Notes: generated by a model from the letters alone, not told the origin. Positions 52,649 to 62,915 are shown, numbered from the stretch's first letter. The stretch: 64,000 nucleotides of DNA from Desulfamplus sp. (GCA_015232455.1 JADFZQ010000001.1:1-64000); one strand, 5' to 3'. Program-made: numbers and translations.

Positions 52649-54475
52649 TTAGAGAATAACTCGTCTCTCTATAGGGGTAAAACGCCCAGCCCCTAACGGA
52701 AGCTCAACTCCTTGACTCCTTAGCCAACCAGCTCTTGTGCAAACAGATGCACCAAACAGAAGGTTAAGGGCAATATCAGCAACTTTTCTGTTGTCGCTTT
52801 TTTCTAAATATGTGCCTTTAACCCATTGGTTAAAAGCACCAATTGATGGTCCACACCATATTTGGTAATCCATCTTTCTATCTGGATCCCCATTAATAGA
52901 CCAGCGTGATGATAAACCAAGATATGATCTGAAAACTAAAGCCATTTTATGGCGAGGCTCTTTCTCTGCTCGTTCAAGCTCTTTTATACTCTGTTGAGCT
53001 ATGGCTCTATTTGCATTTCTTGCTCTAAAAAACTCTTTAGTCTCTTGCCATTTTTGGTCAAAAGTGGCTTTAAGATATTTCTCCTCTATCTCTTGTTTTA
53101 TCTTTTCAGGGACATCTTCAATTTTTTCATAGTTTTTATAGATTTGATAGAGCTTTTCTGCTCTAACTGAAAACATAGTCCCTCGCTTCAGCACCTGAAC
53201 TCTTGCCCCAATTTCAAACATATCAGCAGCAGGAGCCATTGCAACATCAGCTTGTTCTGCTTGAGCAAGAAGTGATTTTACAACTTCTGACGTGCCAGCC
53301 TCAACACATGATTGATTTATAGAGCCAGTTAAAATGTATGCAGCCCCCATCTGGAATGCTGCTGCTGCTGATTCTGGAGTTGAGATTCCACCTGCAAACC
53401 CAACGCACAAAGGTTCTGCATAATTAAACTTTTGATTGAGTTCATCTCTAAGTGCTATCATAGTGGGCCACAACGATATTGCAGGACGGTTATCTGTGTG
53501 TCCGCCTGAATCTGCCTCTGCTGTTAAATCTTGTGCCATTGGAATATATTGGGCTAATTGAGCCTCTTCGTTTGATATAAGCCCTTGATTTAAAAGCTCA
53601 GATACAAGTTTTTGAGGAGGAGGAGAGAAAAACTGCCGTGCAACTTCAACTCTTGAAACTTTGGCAATTATCTGATATGGAGTGATTATATTCCCCTCCA
53701 TATCACGGTGGATTCCTTTTAAGCGATAGTAAACAAGAGGGAGAGTTATACGCATAAAAGCCGCAGCACTAACTTTATGAACTCCATGTTTAATATAGAG
53801 TTGTGCAAGAGCCATCTCAAAATCTGGATCACCATGAGAGTGTATAAAGTTAAATCCAAAAGGAAGGCAGCTTGATTGATAGGATTTTGAGTAATCTAAA
53901 TAAGAGGTTGTATCTGTTAAATGAGATTTATCAAGTCTCTGTTTAAGATAGACAATAGCCTTTTCAACTTCAGAAAGCGATAAACCTCCAGCACCAAAAA
54001 AAGCAATCATGCCATTTTTTGCCATAGATTCAACCATTTGAACTGACGTGATGCCGTTTGCCATAGCTCCAGCAATATATGGGTATCTAAGATTATGGCG
54101 AGCTTTAAAAGCAGAATCTCCAAGGTTTTCAAGTGGTAAGGGCGGAATGTATGCTATGAGCTTTAAATAGTTTAGATTTTCTTCCATTTCAGGTAAGATT
54201 TTATCTGTTATCAATGCTGTGCCACCACGCACCCATTGATCTTTTCCAGCATTATTAACAAGATAAATAGAGTCGTTGATATGAGTTAATGCCTCTTTTA
54301 TATCAATAATCTCTGAAAGCTCTTCTCTATCAAGAGTGTTTGAAAGCTCTTGTTTATTAATAGTAGCCGAAAGCACTTCTCTATTTTTAGGTGAACTATC
54401 TGAAATATCTTCTAAATTTTCTTTTTTTTCCTGATAGTGGCTATTATTTTCCTCACACCAGTAGCCTTTAAACAT
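52649..54475 (-). CDS. pfaD: PfaD-type trans-acting enoyl reductase (608 aa)
   Basis: A 2-nitropropane-dioxygenase-like FMN barrel. RYPYIAGAMANGITSVQMVESMAKNGMIAFFGAGGLSLSEVEKAI starts it, then PFGFNFIHSHGDPDFEMALAQLYIKHGV, TAEADSGGHTDNRPAISLWPTM, CVGFAGGISTPESAAAAFQMGAAYILTGSINQ (phosphate binding), and QIWCGPSIGAFNQWVKGTYLE, FGASVCTRAGWLRSQGVELP. This is PfaD of polyunsaturated-fatty-acid and related polyketide synthases. No PfaA, B or C is in the window. The first 70 residues are a polar extension with repeated L-S/N-[ST]-x-D-[RK]-E-E-L units. Confidence 0.88.
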   Translation of the reverse strand: MFKGYWCEENNSHYQEKKENLEDISDSSPKNREVLSATINKQELSNTLDREELSEIIDIKEALTHINDSIYLVNNAGKDQWVRGGTALITDKILPEMEENLNYLKLIAYIPPLPLENLGDSAFKARHNLRYPYIAGAMANGITSVQMVESMAKNGMIAFFGAGGLSLSEVEKAIVYLKQRLDKSHLTDTTSYLDYSKSYQSSCLPFGFNFIHSHGDPDFEMALAQLYIKHGVHKVSAAAFMRITLPLVYYRLKGIHRDMEGNIITPYQIIAKVSRVEVARQFFSPPPQKLVSELLNQGLISNEEAQLAQYIPMAQDLTAEADSGGHTDNRPAISLWPTMIALRDELNQKFNYAEPLCVGFAGGISTPESAAAAFQMGAAYILTGSINQSCVEAGTSEVVKSLLAQAEQADVAMAPAADMFEIGARVQVLKRGTMFSVRAEKLYQIYKNYEKIEDVPEKIKQEIEEKYLKATFDQKWQETKEFFRARNANRAIAQQSIKELERAEKEPRHKMALVFRSYLGLSSRWSINGDPDRKMDYQIWCGPSIGAFNQWVKGTYLEKSDNRKVADIALNLLFGASVCTRAGWLRSQGVELPLGAGRFTPIERRVIL

Positions 54476-54484
54476 TACTCTTTC

Positions 54485-55384
54485 TTACCCCCTTGGATGA
54501 AATTTTTTGTGTATTTCAAGAAGATGTCCTTTTGAAATATGGGTATATATCTGTGTAGTTGAAATATCAGCATGTCCAAGCATTGTCTGAACAGAGCGTA
54601 AATCTGCTCCACCTTCAATAAGATGTGTTGCAAACGAATGGCGAAATGTATGAGGTGTAATATTACGCTCTAAGCCAGCTTTTAGGCTATATCTTTTTAC
54701 TATTTTCCAAAAACCTTGACGAGTAATTGGTTTGCCTTCCCTTGCAACAAAAAGATATTTGCTTGTAATATTTTGAAGAAGTTGAGGACGCCCTATTTTA
54801 ATCCACTCAAGAGTTCTCTCTTTAGCATGAGAGCCAACTGGAACAATCCGTTCGCTTGAACCTTTACCAAATACTCTTACAAAACCCGCATCAAAATTTA
54901 TATCTTGAACCTTCATATTAATAAGTTCTGATACCCTAAGACCAGCTCCGTAGATTATTTCAAGCATAGCTGAATTTCTAAGTTCACGAGGGTCTGTTAT
55001 ATCTGGAACAGAGAGCATCTTATCAATCTCAGATATTGTCATAACTTCAGGAAGATATAGACCTGTTTTAGGAATCTCGACTGTTTTGATGGGATCGTTA
55101 TTAACAATCTCCTCTTTTATCAAGAATTTGAATAACCCTCTGATAGTTATTAGATGTCTTGCTCTTGACCGTGCAGAAAGTCCCTCTTTTTGAAGATGAA
55201 TAAGCCATGCTAATATCGCAGTTGTATCCACCAACTCAATATATTCAATGTTGTTTTTAACCATAAAATCAACAAATCCTGCAAGGTCTATTGTGTATGA
55301 TTCAAGACTGTTATCAGCAAGCCCCTTCTCAAGAAGAATGTGTTTTATATAAAGATCAGATATTTTATCAAGATGTGTCGTCAT
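54485..55384 (-). CDS. xerD: Tyrosine recombinase XerD
   Basis: A 299-aa recombinase. The core-binding part starts YIKHILLEKGLADNSLESYTIDL. The catalytic set is R in YGAGLRVSELINM, K in VFGKGSSERIVP, HTFRHSFATHLIEGGADLRSVQ with H-x-x-R, LGHADISTTQIYTHIS with the Tyr nucleophile. Size and lack of an N-terminal SAM-like extension match XerC/XerD dif recombinases rather than phage integrases. It begins directly after the preceding GT4 stop codon. Confidence 0.92.
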   Translation of the reverse strand: MTTHLDKISDLYIKHILLEKGLADNSLESYTIDLAGFVDFMVKNNIEYIELVDTTAILAWLIHLQKEGLSARSRARHLITIRGLFKFLIKEEIVNNDPIKTVEIPKTGLYLPEVMTISEIDKMLSVPDITDPRELRNSAMLEIIYGAGLRVSELINMKVQDINFDAGFVRVFGKGSSERIVPVGSHAKERTLEWIKIGRPQLLQNITSKYLFVAREGKPITRQGFWKIVKRYSLKAGLERNITPHTFRHSFATHLIEGGADLRSVQTMLGHADISTTQIYTHISKGHLLEIHKKFHPRG

Positions 55385-56602
55385 CTATTGCTGCCTTACC
55401 CAATCCAACTGACCCGGTAAACATATTGTCTTTAAATCATAGTTGGCTTTAGCAAACGCTCTGGCATTAGAGCCAATTCTCACCCGTTTATATGGATCAT
55501 CAAGAAGATTGCAAACACTACCAGCAAGACCATCAACATCAAAAAAATCTACAAGCATACCTGTCTTTTCATGGGAAATTGCCTCATGCAGAGGTTTTGT
55601 GTTGCTTGCAACAATTGCACATCCTGCACTCATAGCCTCTAAAAGACTCCAAGATAAAACAAAAGGGTATGTTAAATAGACATGAACAGTTGAAAGTTGA
55701 AGTAATGGGATAAAGTGTTCATAAGGGATATTACCCAAGAAATGGACTCTATTTAAATCTATCTTTTCTTTAACTTCATTTAAAAAAATATCTTTCCATG
55801 TTTGACCAGCAGAGGCTTTTGCCCCATAACTTACATCATTTCCACCAACAATAAGCACCCTTGCATTTTTTCTACGTTTCAAAATTTCAGGTAAAGCACG
55901 CATGAAAATATGATAACCACGATATGGTTCAAGATTGCGGTTCACAAAGGTTATGATCTCATCTTTTTTAGTTAATGGTAGGGCATTGTTAAGTGTTAAA
56001 CTAACTCCAGAGTTGGGTGTTACTATATCTGTGTCAATGCCATCATGTAACACCTTAATTTTGCTGCGAAAAGGCTCTGGGAAGGTGCTTGCCTGCCATT
56101 TTGTTGGAGAGATTCCAGCATCAGCTATCTCAAAATGAAGCAGATTATTAAGATTTTTAAGGCGAAGACGGCAAACATCACCTGGGTCAATAGCTGGAAA
56201 TTCAGGATCAAAACCCACATCAGCTCCATTAGCGTGATAAAAAAATTCGCAATAGATAAGCAGCTTTGCTTTAGACCAGACATCTTTTAAAAATAAACTT
56301 TCACCCCAACCCGGGTGTGCAACTATAACATCAGGGTTGTATCCCTCTTTTTTAAGTTGTAACGCTTGCCTAAAAGCCGCCTCCCCTCGAATTGTTTTTG
56401 TCTCAAAATCACTTACCCAAGGATGAACATTTGGCGTAGTGCCTCGTGATGGATTGTATCCAACAAGTTTAACACCCTGCCATTGAGAAGGATGGTTTTT
56501 CTGCATTGTAAATGCAACAACCTCATCTCCTTTAGATACTAATGCAGGAGCAAGGTGTTTGAATTGACCCGGAAAATTTTGGTGTATAATAAGTATTTTC
56601 AC
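55385..56602 (-). CDS. Family 4 glycosyltransferase (405 aa)
   Basis: GTG at 56602, 2 nt after the MoaD stop and preceded by GGAGG, is preferred over an upstream GTG (56614). KILIIHQNFPGQFKHLAPAL is the N-terminal Rossmann start; the C-terminal domain has FVNRNLEPYRGYHIFMRALPEIL, ARVLIVGGNDVSYG, VHFLGNIPYEHFIPLLQLSTVHVYLTYPFVLSWSLLEAMSAGCAIVAS with E-x(7)-E type site, and TGMLVDFFDVDG. Common as a single GT4 in sulfate reducers and cyanobacteria (COG0438). Sugar and acceptor unknown. Confidence 0.88.
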   Translation of the reverse strand: MKILIIHQNFPGQFKHLAPALVSKGDEVVAFTMQKNHPSQWQGVKLVGYNPSRGTTPNVHPWVSDFETKTIRGEAAFRQALQLKKEGYNPDVIVAHPGWGESLFLKDVWSKAKLLIYCEFFYHANGADVGFDPEFPAIDPGDVCRLRLKNLNNLLHFEIADAGISPTKWQASTFPEPFRSKIKVLHDGIDTDIVTPNSGVSLTLNNALPLTKKDEIITFVNRNLEPYRGYHIFMRALPEILKRRKNARVLIVGGNDVSYGAKASAGQTWKDIFLNEVKEKIDLNRVHFLGNIPYEHFIPLLQLSTVHVYLTYPFVLSWSLLEAMSAGCAIVASNTKPLHEAISHEKTGMLVDFFDVDGLAGSVCNLLDDPYKRVRIGSNARAFAKANYDLKTICLPGQLDWVRQQ

Positions 56603-56603
56603 A

Positions 56604-56834
56604 TCATCCTCCACCTACTGGGGGAAATATTCCAACTCTATCTCCATCATTTAGGATATGCCAAAGAGGTTGCTGTATTCCATTTACAAATGTTAGTTTT
56701 AACTCGGAGTCTGGAATACCAAGTTTAGAAGCAACTTGACCTATAGTTGTGCCTTGTTCAATAAAAAATGGGGAAGAAGAGTCAGGAAGATAATGGGAAA
56801 GTGTGGCAAAAAGTTTGAGTTCTATTTTAATCAT
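56604..56834 (-). CDS. MoaD/ThiS-family sulfur carrier (76 aa)
   Basis: A ubiquitin-like beta-grasp protein: KIELKLFATLSHYLP at the start, TIGQVASKLGIPDSE in the middle, ILNDGDRVGIFPPVGGG at the end. It ends in GGG, one Gly more than the usual C-terminal GG that is adenylated and thiocarboxylated. Its partner could be MoaE (molybdopterin) or a tungsten/aldehyde oxidoreductase pathway, neither of which is here. First in an unusual MoaD-GT4-XerD-PfaD string. Confidence 0.85.
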   Translation of the reverse strand: MIKIELKLFATLSHYLPDSSSPFFIEQGTTIGQVASKLGIPDSELKLTFVNGIQQPLWHILNDGDRVGIFPPVGGG

Positions 56835-57087
56835 TAATTTATTTACACTTTATAGTTATGCTGATATTTAAAATCTATTAATTATAATTTGTTTAAGCCC
56901 CTTAGAAAAACAACAATATTATTTAACAAAACTAACTCATTATGGCACGTTTTTTTTAATCGGTGCAATAGTAATTTTACAATAAGGTTCTTGCAAAACT
57001 TCAATCGTTCTACTGAGTGTATAGCGAAGAAAAATTGAGTGTTGTATGAACTCAAATATATTAGCAACAAAAATGGAGTATATAAAG

Positions 57088-57612
57088 ATGGGACAGACCA
57101 AAATAGACCCACTATCTGTAGAGAAACTTGGAGAAAATTTAGCAATATTTGCAATTAACAGAGATGATCTAAAGATGCTTTTAAAATCCATTCCTGAAAG
57201 TGATCAAAATCACATTACAAATATTGAATATGAGCTTCAAATTTTAAAAATAATAAGCGTTGGGTGGGGTATTGCCTTTTATATGGCTGAAGGAAAGAAT
57301 AAAGAAAAGTTAACATTAGTATTTTGGGGGCATATTCAAGAGATCGCAAAAAACATCTCAAATCTAACTCAAACCTCTGTAGGGCATAAGATTGATTATT
57401 TCAATATTCTAAGAAATCGTTTAGATGACTACCTTAAAGTTATGCAAAACCAATCTGAAAAGATAAAAGACCCAACTCACATTATCGGACCTGCGTTTGC
57501 TGATATATGTTATTGCAATGATAATGCTGCTGTTATACTTGTTGGTACCAAAATGCTTACTCTGACGCTTGGAGCTGTGAAAGAGTATCTTAATGCGGTT
57601 GAAATTATATAA
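57088..57612 (+). CDS. Protein of unknown function (174 aa)
   Basis: ATG at 57088 with GGAG 9 nt upstream is preferred; 14 extra codons lie open upstream. No signal peptide or membrane segment. The sequence is mostly helical: KLGENLAIFAINRDDLKMLL, YELQILKIISVGWGIAFYM, FNILRNRLDDYLKVMQNQSE, then PTHIIGPAFADICYCNDNAA. No family recognised. The conserved-looking Cys pair ICYC and the ending LGAVKEYLNAVEII suggest a folded cytosolic protein. It is transcribed alone against its neighbours and ends before a strong bidirectional terminator. Confidence 0.6.
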   Translation: MGQTKIDPLSVEKLGENLAIFAINRDDLKMLLKSIPESDQNHITNIEYELQILKIISVGWGIAFYMAEGKNKEKLTLVFWGHIQEIAKNISNLTQTSVGHKIDYFNILRNRLDDYLKVMQNQSEKIKDPTHIIGPAFADICYCNDNAAVILVGTKMLTLTLGAVKEYLNAVEII

Positions 57613-57755
57613 TCCCACGCCATTACAACAAACAAGCCTAATGAGTGAAAATTTAATTTATCCCTAAACTGATAGTAGAGACGCATGCCCCTTCCTCTAC
57701 TCAATTTGTAGCCTAAATGATTACAATTGCTGCTTAAAACGCCTGACACATACAT

Positions 57756-57797
57756 AAATTTTATGGGCTATTCTTGCGAATAGCCCATAAAATTTTT
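57756..57797. terminator. Bidirectional terminator, 18-bp perfect stem
   Basis: AAATTTTATGGGCTATTC (57756-57773) and its exact complement (57778-57795) flank TTGC. T-rich sequence follows on both strands. It separates the convergent 174-aa gene and the 36-aa gene. Confidence 0.92.
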
Positions 57798-57849
57798 ATT
57801 CTATCTTGTTTTTTTAAGTTTTTAATTTAATTTCAGTGGCAAAACATCT

Positions 57850-57960
57850 TTATGCTTTATTCTTTTTTTCCTGTTTTATTTTGCGTTTCTCTTTTAAAGA
57901 GTGTTCTGCTTTTTTCTTCTGCTCTTTTGTTCCTTTGTCTTTGCTTCCTTTGTCTCCCAT
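57850..57960 (-). CDS. Very small lysine-rich protein (36 aa)
   Basis: ATG at 57960 has GGAGG 8 nt upstream, an excellent ribosome site. The product starts MGDKGSKDKGTKEQKKKAEH, with KEKRKIKQEKKNKA at the end: over a third Lys, with Glu, predicted disordered or a single charged helix. Tiny K/E-rich proteins of this pattern (MGDKG..KDKG) are seen beside housekeeping genes in several bacteria. 35 nt after it begins the leader of ileS. Role unknown; nucleic-acid or ribosome binding is conceivable. Confidence 0.65.
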   Translation of the reverse strand: MGDKGSKDKGTKEQKKKAEHSLKEKRKIKQEKKNKA

Positions 57961-57995
57961 AACTTTTACCTCCGTTGTTTGTAAAAAAGAGTAAT

Positions 57996-60941
57996 TTACA
58001 ATATTTGATCTAACGCCCCTGAACATCTTGAACAGGTTTCAGGGTGATCCTCTCTTGCTCCTGTAGTGATGTCGTATTTCCAGCATCGGCTACACTTCTC
58101 ACCAGAAGCTTTTTCTACAATAACTTGAACTTTTTTGCCATCTTTTTCAACCGTTGTTTCCACTGGTTCAGAGATAAGATAGGCATCAGAAACAATAAAA
58201 ACATCTCTTAAATCTTTGCCAAACGAGGATAAAATCTTCCTTACATCAGCATCATCAACATAAATTCCAATACTTGCATCAAGCGAGTGTCCAATCTTTT
58301 TAGCAACTCTTGCATCTTCAAGAGCTTTTGTAACTTCAGAGCGGACATCAATTATCTTTTCCCAATTTACTGCAAGAGCATCATTTTGCCATGATGGGTC
58401 TGGCACTGGTCTCATTGTCAAATGAACACTTTCGGCTTTTGTATTTGCTATATTTTTATTTGCACAGCCTACACCCGAATCAACAACGGCTGAACCATCA
58501 GCTGCTTTTCCATCATCTGTTTTGTTCTCAAAACATGGCATCTCTTTCCAGACCTCTTCTGTTGTAAAGGGCAAAATCGGGGCAAGAAGCCTTGTAATAG
58601 AGTCAAGAGTCAGATACATAACGGTTTGGGCATCTTGTCTTGCCTTATCTTTAGCTGGAAATGTATAAAGCCTGTCCTTAATAATATCAAGATAAAAAGC
58701 AGATAGATCAACTGTGCAAAAATTATAAACAGTATGATAAACAGTATGAAATTCGTAATTATCATAAGCTCTTATAGATTTATTTAGCACAACTCCAAGT
58801 TTATGGAGCATAAATTTATCCATATCTGACATCTCTTCAACAGACTGTATATCGGCTGCTGGGTTAAAATCAAAGAGATTGCCAAGCATAAAACGGCAGG
58901 TATTTCTGATGCGGCGATAAGCGTCAGAAAGCTGTGTGATAATGTTATCTGAAATTCTTACATCATCGCGATAATCTGCTGAAGCTGCCCAAAGCCTTAA
59001 AATATCAGCACCATGCTGTTTGATTATCTTTTCTGGAGCAACCACATTCCCAACAGATTTGGACATCTTCTTGCCTTGAGAATCAACCACAAACCCGTGA
59101 GTCAATACAGCTTTGTATGGTGCTTGTCCAGTTCTTCCCACTGCTGTTAAAAGAGAGCTGTGAAACCACCCTCTGTGTTGATCGCTTCCTTCAAGGTAGA
59201 GATCTGCTGGTCTTCTTAATCCTTCCCGCTCTTCAAGCACAGCAGCATGGCTGACTCCAGAGTCAAACCAGACATCTAAGATGTTTTGATCTTTTTTAAA
59301 ATCGCGACTTCCACATTTTGAACAAACAGCTCCTTCTGGCATTAGAAAAGCAGCCTCTTTTTCAAACCATATATCTGAGCTATGTTCTGTAAATAAAGCA
59401 TGAATTTTATCAACAGATTCTCGTGTAACGTAAACTTCTGAACATTTATTGCAGTGAAATACAGGAATTGGCACGCCCCAAGAGCGTTGTCTTGATAGAC
59501 ACCAATCAGGTCTGTGTTCAATCATTGAGTATATTCTTGCCTTACCCCATGATGGAATCCACTCAACTTTATCAATTGCTTCAAGACTTTTCTGCCTTAA
59601 GCCTTGGTTATCCATAGAGATAAACCACTGCGGTGTTGCACGAAAGATTACAGGTTTTTTGCATCTCCAGCAATGAGGGTATGAGTGAGTCATATTTTCA
59701 TGTTTTAAAAGAGCATTGTGCTTTTTAAGTTCTTCAATAATGTTGCTGTTTGCCTTCATTATAAATTGACCTTCAAAGCCTTTAACATCGTCTGTAAAGC
59801 AACCATTATCACTAACTGGAGAATATGGTTCAAGACCATAACGAAGGGCAACAATGTGATCGTCAGCACCATGACCCGGGGCTGTATGAACACACCCTGT
59901 TCCAGCTTCTAAGGTAACGTGCGTGCCAAGAATAATTAGAGAATCTCTACCATAAAGCGGGTGGCTGCATTTTCTATTCTCAAGGGCAGTAGATGCAATA
60001 TCTCCGATAACTGTATAGTCTTCAATATTAAATTGAGCCATAACTTTTTGAACAAGCTCTTTTGCAATTATCATAATTCCTTGATTAGCTGTTTTAACAG
60101 CACAATATTCAAACTCAGGGTGCAGACATATTGCAAGGTTTGCTGGAATTGTCCACGGAGTAGTTGTCCAGATTACAATTGAAATGTCTTTTGATGAAGA
60201 ACAAGAGTTCTTTGCAGAATCACAGCAACATTCTGTAGTGGAATTATAAGCAGTGTGAGTTTTCAGTTCAGGCAAAAGATCGGAAATGTCATCTTTTAAG
60301 GGAAATTTCACATAAATAGATGGCGAACCATGATCTTTATACTCAATCTCTGCCTCAGCCAAAGCTGTCTCGCAACTGCAACACCAATAAATTGGTTTTT
60401 TACCAAGAAACATATCAGAGCTTAAAGCAAATTCACCGCACTCTTTTGCAATTCGTGCTTCATAAGCGTTGTGCATTGTTAAGTATGGCTTATCCCAATC
60501 TCCAGATACTCCAAAACGCTTAAATTCGTCCCTTTGAATATCTACAAAACCTTCGGCATACTTACGGCACGCTTGACGAATCTGAACAGCAGTCATCTCT
60601 TTTTTCTTTGAACCAAGTTTTTTATCAACATTGTGTTCAATTGGAAGCCCATGACAATCCCACCCTGGAACGTATGGGGCATCAAATCCTGCCATCTGTC
60701 TTGATCTTATAATAATATCTTTTAATATCTTGTTAATGGCATGTCCCATGTGAAGATGACCATTGGCGTATGGAGGTCCATCATGGAGTATGAATGTCTC
60801 TTTCCCTTCTGAAGATTGCCTTATTTTCTGGTATAGACCAGACTCTTCCCATGCTTTTAACTGTTCTGGCTCCCGTGCTGCTAAATTTGCCTTCATGGCA
60901 AATTTGGTTACTGGCAGATTCAAGGTATTTTTGTAATCCAT
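57996..60941 (-). CDS. ileS: Isoleucyl-tRNA synthetase
   Basis: A 981-aa class I synthetase. HIGH motif [18 protein letters not shown] at about 58, editing domain with [17 protein letters not shown] and [20 protein letters not shown] in [13 protein letters not shown], and [17 protein letters not shown]-terminal zinc finger [24 protein letters not shown]. Two polar insertions not usual in IleRS: Cys/Ser-rich at about 225-245 ([17 protein letters not shown]) and Ser/Asn/Asp-rich at about 805-835. Starts [19 protein letters not shown]. Confidence 0.97.
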   Translation of the reverse strand: MDYKNTLNLPVTKFAMKANLAAREPEQLKAWEESGLYQKIRQSSEGKETFILHDGPPYANGHLHMGHAINKILKDIIIRSRQMAGFDAPYVPGWDCHGLPIEHNVDKKLGSKKKEMTAVQIRQACRKYAEGFVDIQRDEFKRFGVSGDWDKPYLTMHNAYEARIAKECGEFALSSDMFLGKKPIYWCCSCETALAEAEIEYKDHGSPSIYVKFPLKDDISDLLPELKTHTAYNSTTECCCDSAKNSCSSSKDISIVIWTTTPWTIPANLAICLHPEFEYCAVKTANQGIMIIAKELVQKVMAQFNIEDYTVIGDIASTALENRKCSHPLYGRDSLIILGTHVTLEAGTGCVHTAPGHGADDHIVALRYGLEPYSPVSDNGCFTDDVKGFEGQFIMKANSNIIEELKKHNALLKHENMTHSYPHCWRCKKPVIFRATPQWFISMDNQGLRQKSLEAIDKVEWIPSWGKARIYSMIEHRPDWCLSRQRSWGVPIPVFHCNKCSEVYVTRESVDKIHALFTEHSSDIWFEKEAAFLMPEGAVCSKCGSRDFKKDQNILDVWFDSGVSHAAVLEEREGLRRPADLYLEGSDQHRGWFHSSLLTAVGRTGQAPYKAVLTHGFVVDSQGKKMSKSVGNVVAPEKIIKQHGADILRLWAASADYRDDVRISDNIITQLSDAYRRIRNTCRFMLGNLFDFNPAADIQSVEEMSDMDKFMLHKLGVVLNKSIRAYDNYEFHTVYHTVYNFCTVDLSAFYLDIIKDRLYTFPAKDKARQDAQTVMYLTLDSITRLLAPILPFTTEEVWKEMPCFENKTDDGKAADGSAVVDSGVGCANKNIANTKAESVHLTMRPVPDPSWQNDALAVNWEKIIDVRSEVTKALEDARVAKKIGHSLDASIGIYVDDADVRKILSSFGKDLRDVFIVSDAYLISEPVETTVEKDGKKVQVIVEKASGEKCSRCWKYDITTGAREDHPETCSRCSGALDQIL

Positions 60942-61009
60942 CTCTTTTTATTACTCCTCAAGATATTTGAATATATTGCTGCAAGATATTTTAGCACTAC
61001 TATTAAAAA

Positions 61010-61043
61010 AAGGGTTTAACCAAAAAACTGTGGTCAAACCCTT
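61010..61043 (-). terminator. GGGTTTAACC-family hairpin copy downstream of the tRNA-Leu remnant
   Basis: AAGGGTTTAACCA pairs with TGGTCAAACCCTT (one mismatch) around 8 nt, with a T-run on the - strand. It corresponds to the terminator of the intact tRNA-Leu at 63120-63150, so it was copied with the tRNA part. It may still end the ileS-upstream or - strand transcript of the three-gene set. Confidence 0.7.
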
Positions 61044-61052
61044 AATTTGTTT

Positions 61053-61190
61053 TGGTACTTAGGACGATAATTAAACTCGTAGAGAGCTATGCTACAGTGG
61101 ATTTTAAGTCCATAGGCAAGGATATAACCAATATTATTTGTATTGTCAATCACTTAATTGGCAAGTAACTCCAGACTCTATTTTTGGTTT
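61053..61190 (-). pseudogene. Partial tRNA-Leu(UAA) copy 1 (3' half) with a shared flank
   Basis: 61053-61111 match the intact tRNA from its CCA end to the anticodon stem (about 80% identity by eye): anticodon loop CTTAAAA, variable arm AGCATAGCTCT, T-arm decayed. The 5' half is missing. From 61118 a flank of about 70 nt (TATAACCAATATT, TTAATTGGCA, CTCCAGACT) is shared with copy 2, not with the tRNA. The anticodon stem keeps pairing through a T-A in place of G-C. The rest of 61191-61368 is AT-rich and empty. Confidence 0.75.
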
Positions 61191-61368
61191 TGTAAGGTAA
61201 AAGTAATTTATCATAACGGATCATTCTTTTGATTTTTTGTATCAAGTCATCAATTTCTTACAAAATAGGTTTAATAATTTTTATATAATACATAAATTGG
61301 TTATCTATTATATAAATCAAATAGTTACGAGTTTTAAAAATGCCTATTTTGGACTTTTTACGAGGGAA

Positions 61369-62016
61369 TCATTCACAAATTGCTCTTCCTTCAAAAATAT
61401 TATTCCCATAAACAGGATTTCTGGAAATATCAATAATTTTTTGTGCCACACTCTTTGCATGGACTGGTTTATATTTTGCTGGAATCATAAATGACAGACC
61501 ACTTGCAAAATAGTTTCCAATTACCTCACCTACTCTGAACTCCTGACGGTTTCCAAGTAGAAGAGATGGTCGAAGAATATTAACACTCTTAAAACCCATC
61601 TGCATTACAGCCTGTTCAAGTCTCCCTTTTGTAGCTGGATATAGAAAACCTGAATCAGGATTAGCACCAATGGCAGATACCAGAATAATATTTTCTGTTC
61701 CATTATCACGAGCAATTAAAGCTGTCTGCTTTGGGTATCCGTAATCTACTTTAATAAAATTATCTTTTGGACCAGCTTTTTTAGCAGTAGTCCCAAGAAG
61801 TGAAACCAGAGTCCTTGCTTTTATCACGTCCCGATACTGTTCAAGGCTATTAAAATCAACAATATGCTGAATGAATTTACCAGAATCAGGTATATTTTTT
61901 AATGCTCTTCTTGTGAGAATGATGACTTTATCATACGGATTATCTTTTGTGATGAGGTTTATCAATACAGTTCCGACCATTCCACTTGCACCGATTATCA
62001 TAATATTGTTATTCAT
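61369..62016 (-). CDS. NAD(P)-binding Rossmann protein, atypical SDR (215 aa)
   Basis: [20 protein letters not shown] is the dinucleotide site (GASGMVG), with LTRRALKN at the second strand. [32 protein letters not shown] and [31 protein letters not shown] match the HTATIP2/YtbQ-like atypical SDRs in which YPATKG replaces Yxxx[20 protein letters not shown] is also typical. Last gene of a three-gene operon (GNAT, VF530, SDR) with 4-nt overlaps. Substrate unknown. Confidence 0.85.
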   Translation of the reverse strand: MNNNIMIIGASGMVGTVLINLITKDNPYDKVIILTRRALKNIPDSGKFIQHIVDFNSLEQYRDVIKARTLVSLLGTTAKKAGPKDNFIKVDYGYPKQTALIARDNGTENIILVSAIGANPDSGFLYPATKGRLEQAVMQMGFKSVNILRPSLLLGNRQEFRVGEVIGNYFASGLSFMIPAKYKPVHAKSVAQKIIDISRNPVYGNNIFEGRAICE

Positions 62017-62243
62017 AGGTTATCCACCTTTTTCATTGCAATGTATAAATCCTCAACCTTCTTCCTTGCCCAAGGGGTTTTACGTAGAAATATCAAACTT
62101 GATTTCACTGACGGCTCACTCTGGAAACACCTGATATTAATAATCTTGCCCAATTCACTCCAACCATAATGATTAACGAGAATATTCAATATCTGCTCTA
62201 AAGTAACCCCATGCAGCGGATTTTTCTTTTGTTGCTCATTCAT
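62013..62243 (-). CDS. VF530-family (DUF2132) small DNA-binding-like protein (76 aa)
   Basis: [61 protein letters not shown] matches the VF530/DUF2132 family over its whole length: HGVTLExIL, GWxxL, [26 protein letters not shown]. The Vibrio fischeri VF530 structure looks like a nucleic-acid-binding fold. It overlaps the neighbours on each side by 4 nt. Function unproven. Confidence 0.88.
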   Translation of the reverse strand: MNEQQKKNPLHGVTLEQILNILVNHYGWSELGKIINIRCFQSEPSVKSSLIFLRKTPWARKKVEDLYIAMKKVDNL

Positions 62244-62743
62244 AAAATCAAACTCTTTCTTATTGAATTATCAGCCAATACTACCGATGTTTCTATCTGT
62301 CTTACAGGTATTTTCCAATACTTTTTAAGGAGAAAATCCTTTTCCTTCTCTGACACTTGAGAGAAACCATATTTCTGATAAAATCTGATTGCCCATGTTG
62401 CATCTTTCCATGTGCCTATTAATATTGGCTTATCTGATTCCAATATTAAATGCTTGAGAAGTTCACTGCCAACCCCTTGATTTCTCAGCTTAGTTCTTAC
62501 ATAAGCATGACGTATCAGATTTACCTCTTTCTTATCCTGAATTCCCATAACTCCGATAATATCATTTTCATCTGTGTAACAGAAAAACCTAACACCATCT
62601 TGGATTTGTTCTGATAATTCTTCTTCTGACATATATGGTTCATGCCACCTGTCATCAGGGATTATTCCTTTATAAGCAATTGCTGCGTCATTAATTATGT
62701 CATATATAGCTCTAAAATCATCTGCAACAGTTTGTCTAATCAT
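62240..62743 (-). CDS. GNAT-family N-acetyltransferase (167 aa)
   Basis: [20 protein letters not shown] starts the fold; [37 protein letters not shown] carries acetyl-CoA binding motif A (R-N-Q-G-V-G-S); [26 protein letters not shown] is motif B with the FYxKxGF block. First gene of the operon with VF530 and the Rossmann protein. Acceptor unknown. Confidence 0.88.
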   Translation of the reverse strand: MIRQTVADDFRAIYDIINDAAIAYKGIIPDDRWHEPYMSEEELSEQIQDGVRFFCYTDENDIIGVMGIQDKKEVNLIRHAYVRTKLRNQGVGSELLKHLILESDKPILIGTWKDATWAIRFYQKYGFSQVSEKEKDFLLKKYWKIPVRQIETSVVLADNSIRKSLIL

Positions 62744-62829
62744 ATTTATTTTTTCAACCTCACTATGTTATGCTAAGGAATCAAAATTTAATAATGTCAT
62801 AAGTTAGACTGAGCAAGGATATGTCATAA

Positions 62830-62857
62830 GTAGGTAACAACGATCGTTGTTACCTAC
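62830..62857. repeat. 28-bp perfect palindrome upstream of the GNAT operon
   Basis: GTAGGTAACAACGA and its exact complement meet at a central GATC step with no loop. Like the palindrome at 25684-25711 it starts GTAGG and ends CCTAC and is 28 bp long. A direct repeat ATGTCATAAGT occurs twice just before it (about 62795 and 62822). Confidence 0.75.
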
Positions 62858-62915
62858 CCAGTTTATTCAATTGCTGGTGTTATTAAATCCCCATTCCTAA
62901 ATCCTTATATTTACA

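Noticed and set aside
56985-57005. Further copy of the CTCCTGCAAAAC repeat (TTCTTGCAAAACTTC)
   Set aside because: Only about 10 nt match, with no partner arm downstream; treated as chance.
56882-57191. Two overlapping open frames on the - strand
   Set aside because: They oppose and overlap the start of the 174-aa gene, have no ribosome sites and look like AT-rich shadows.
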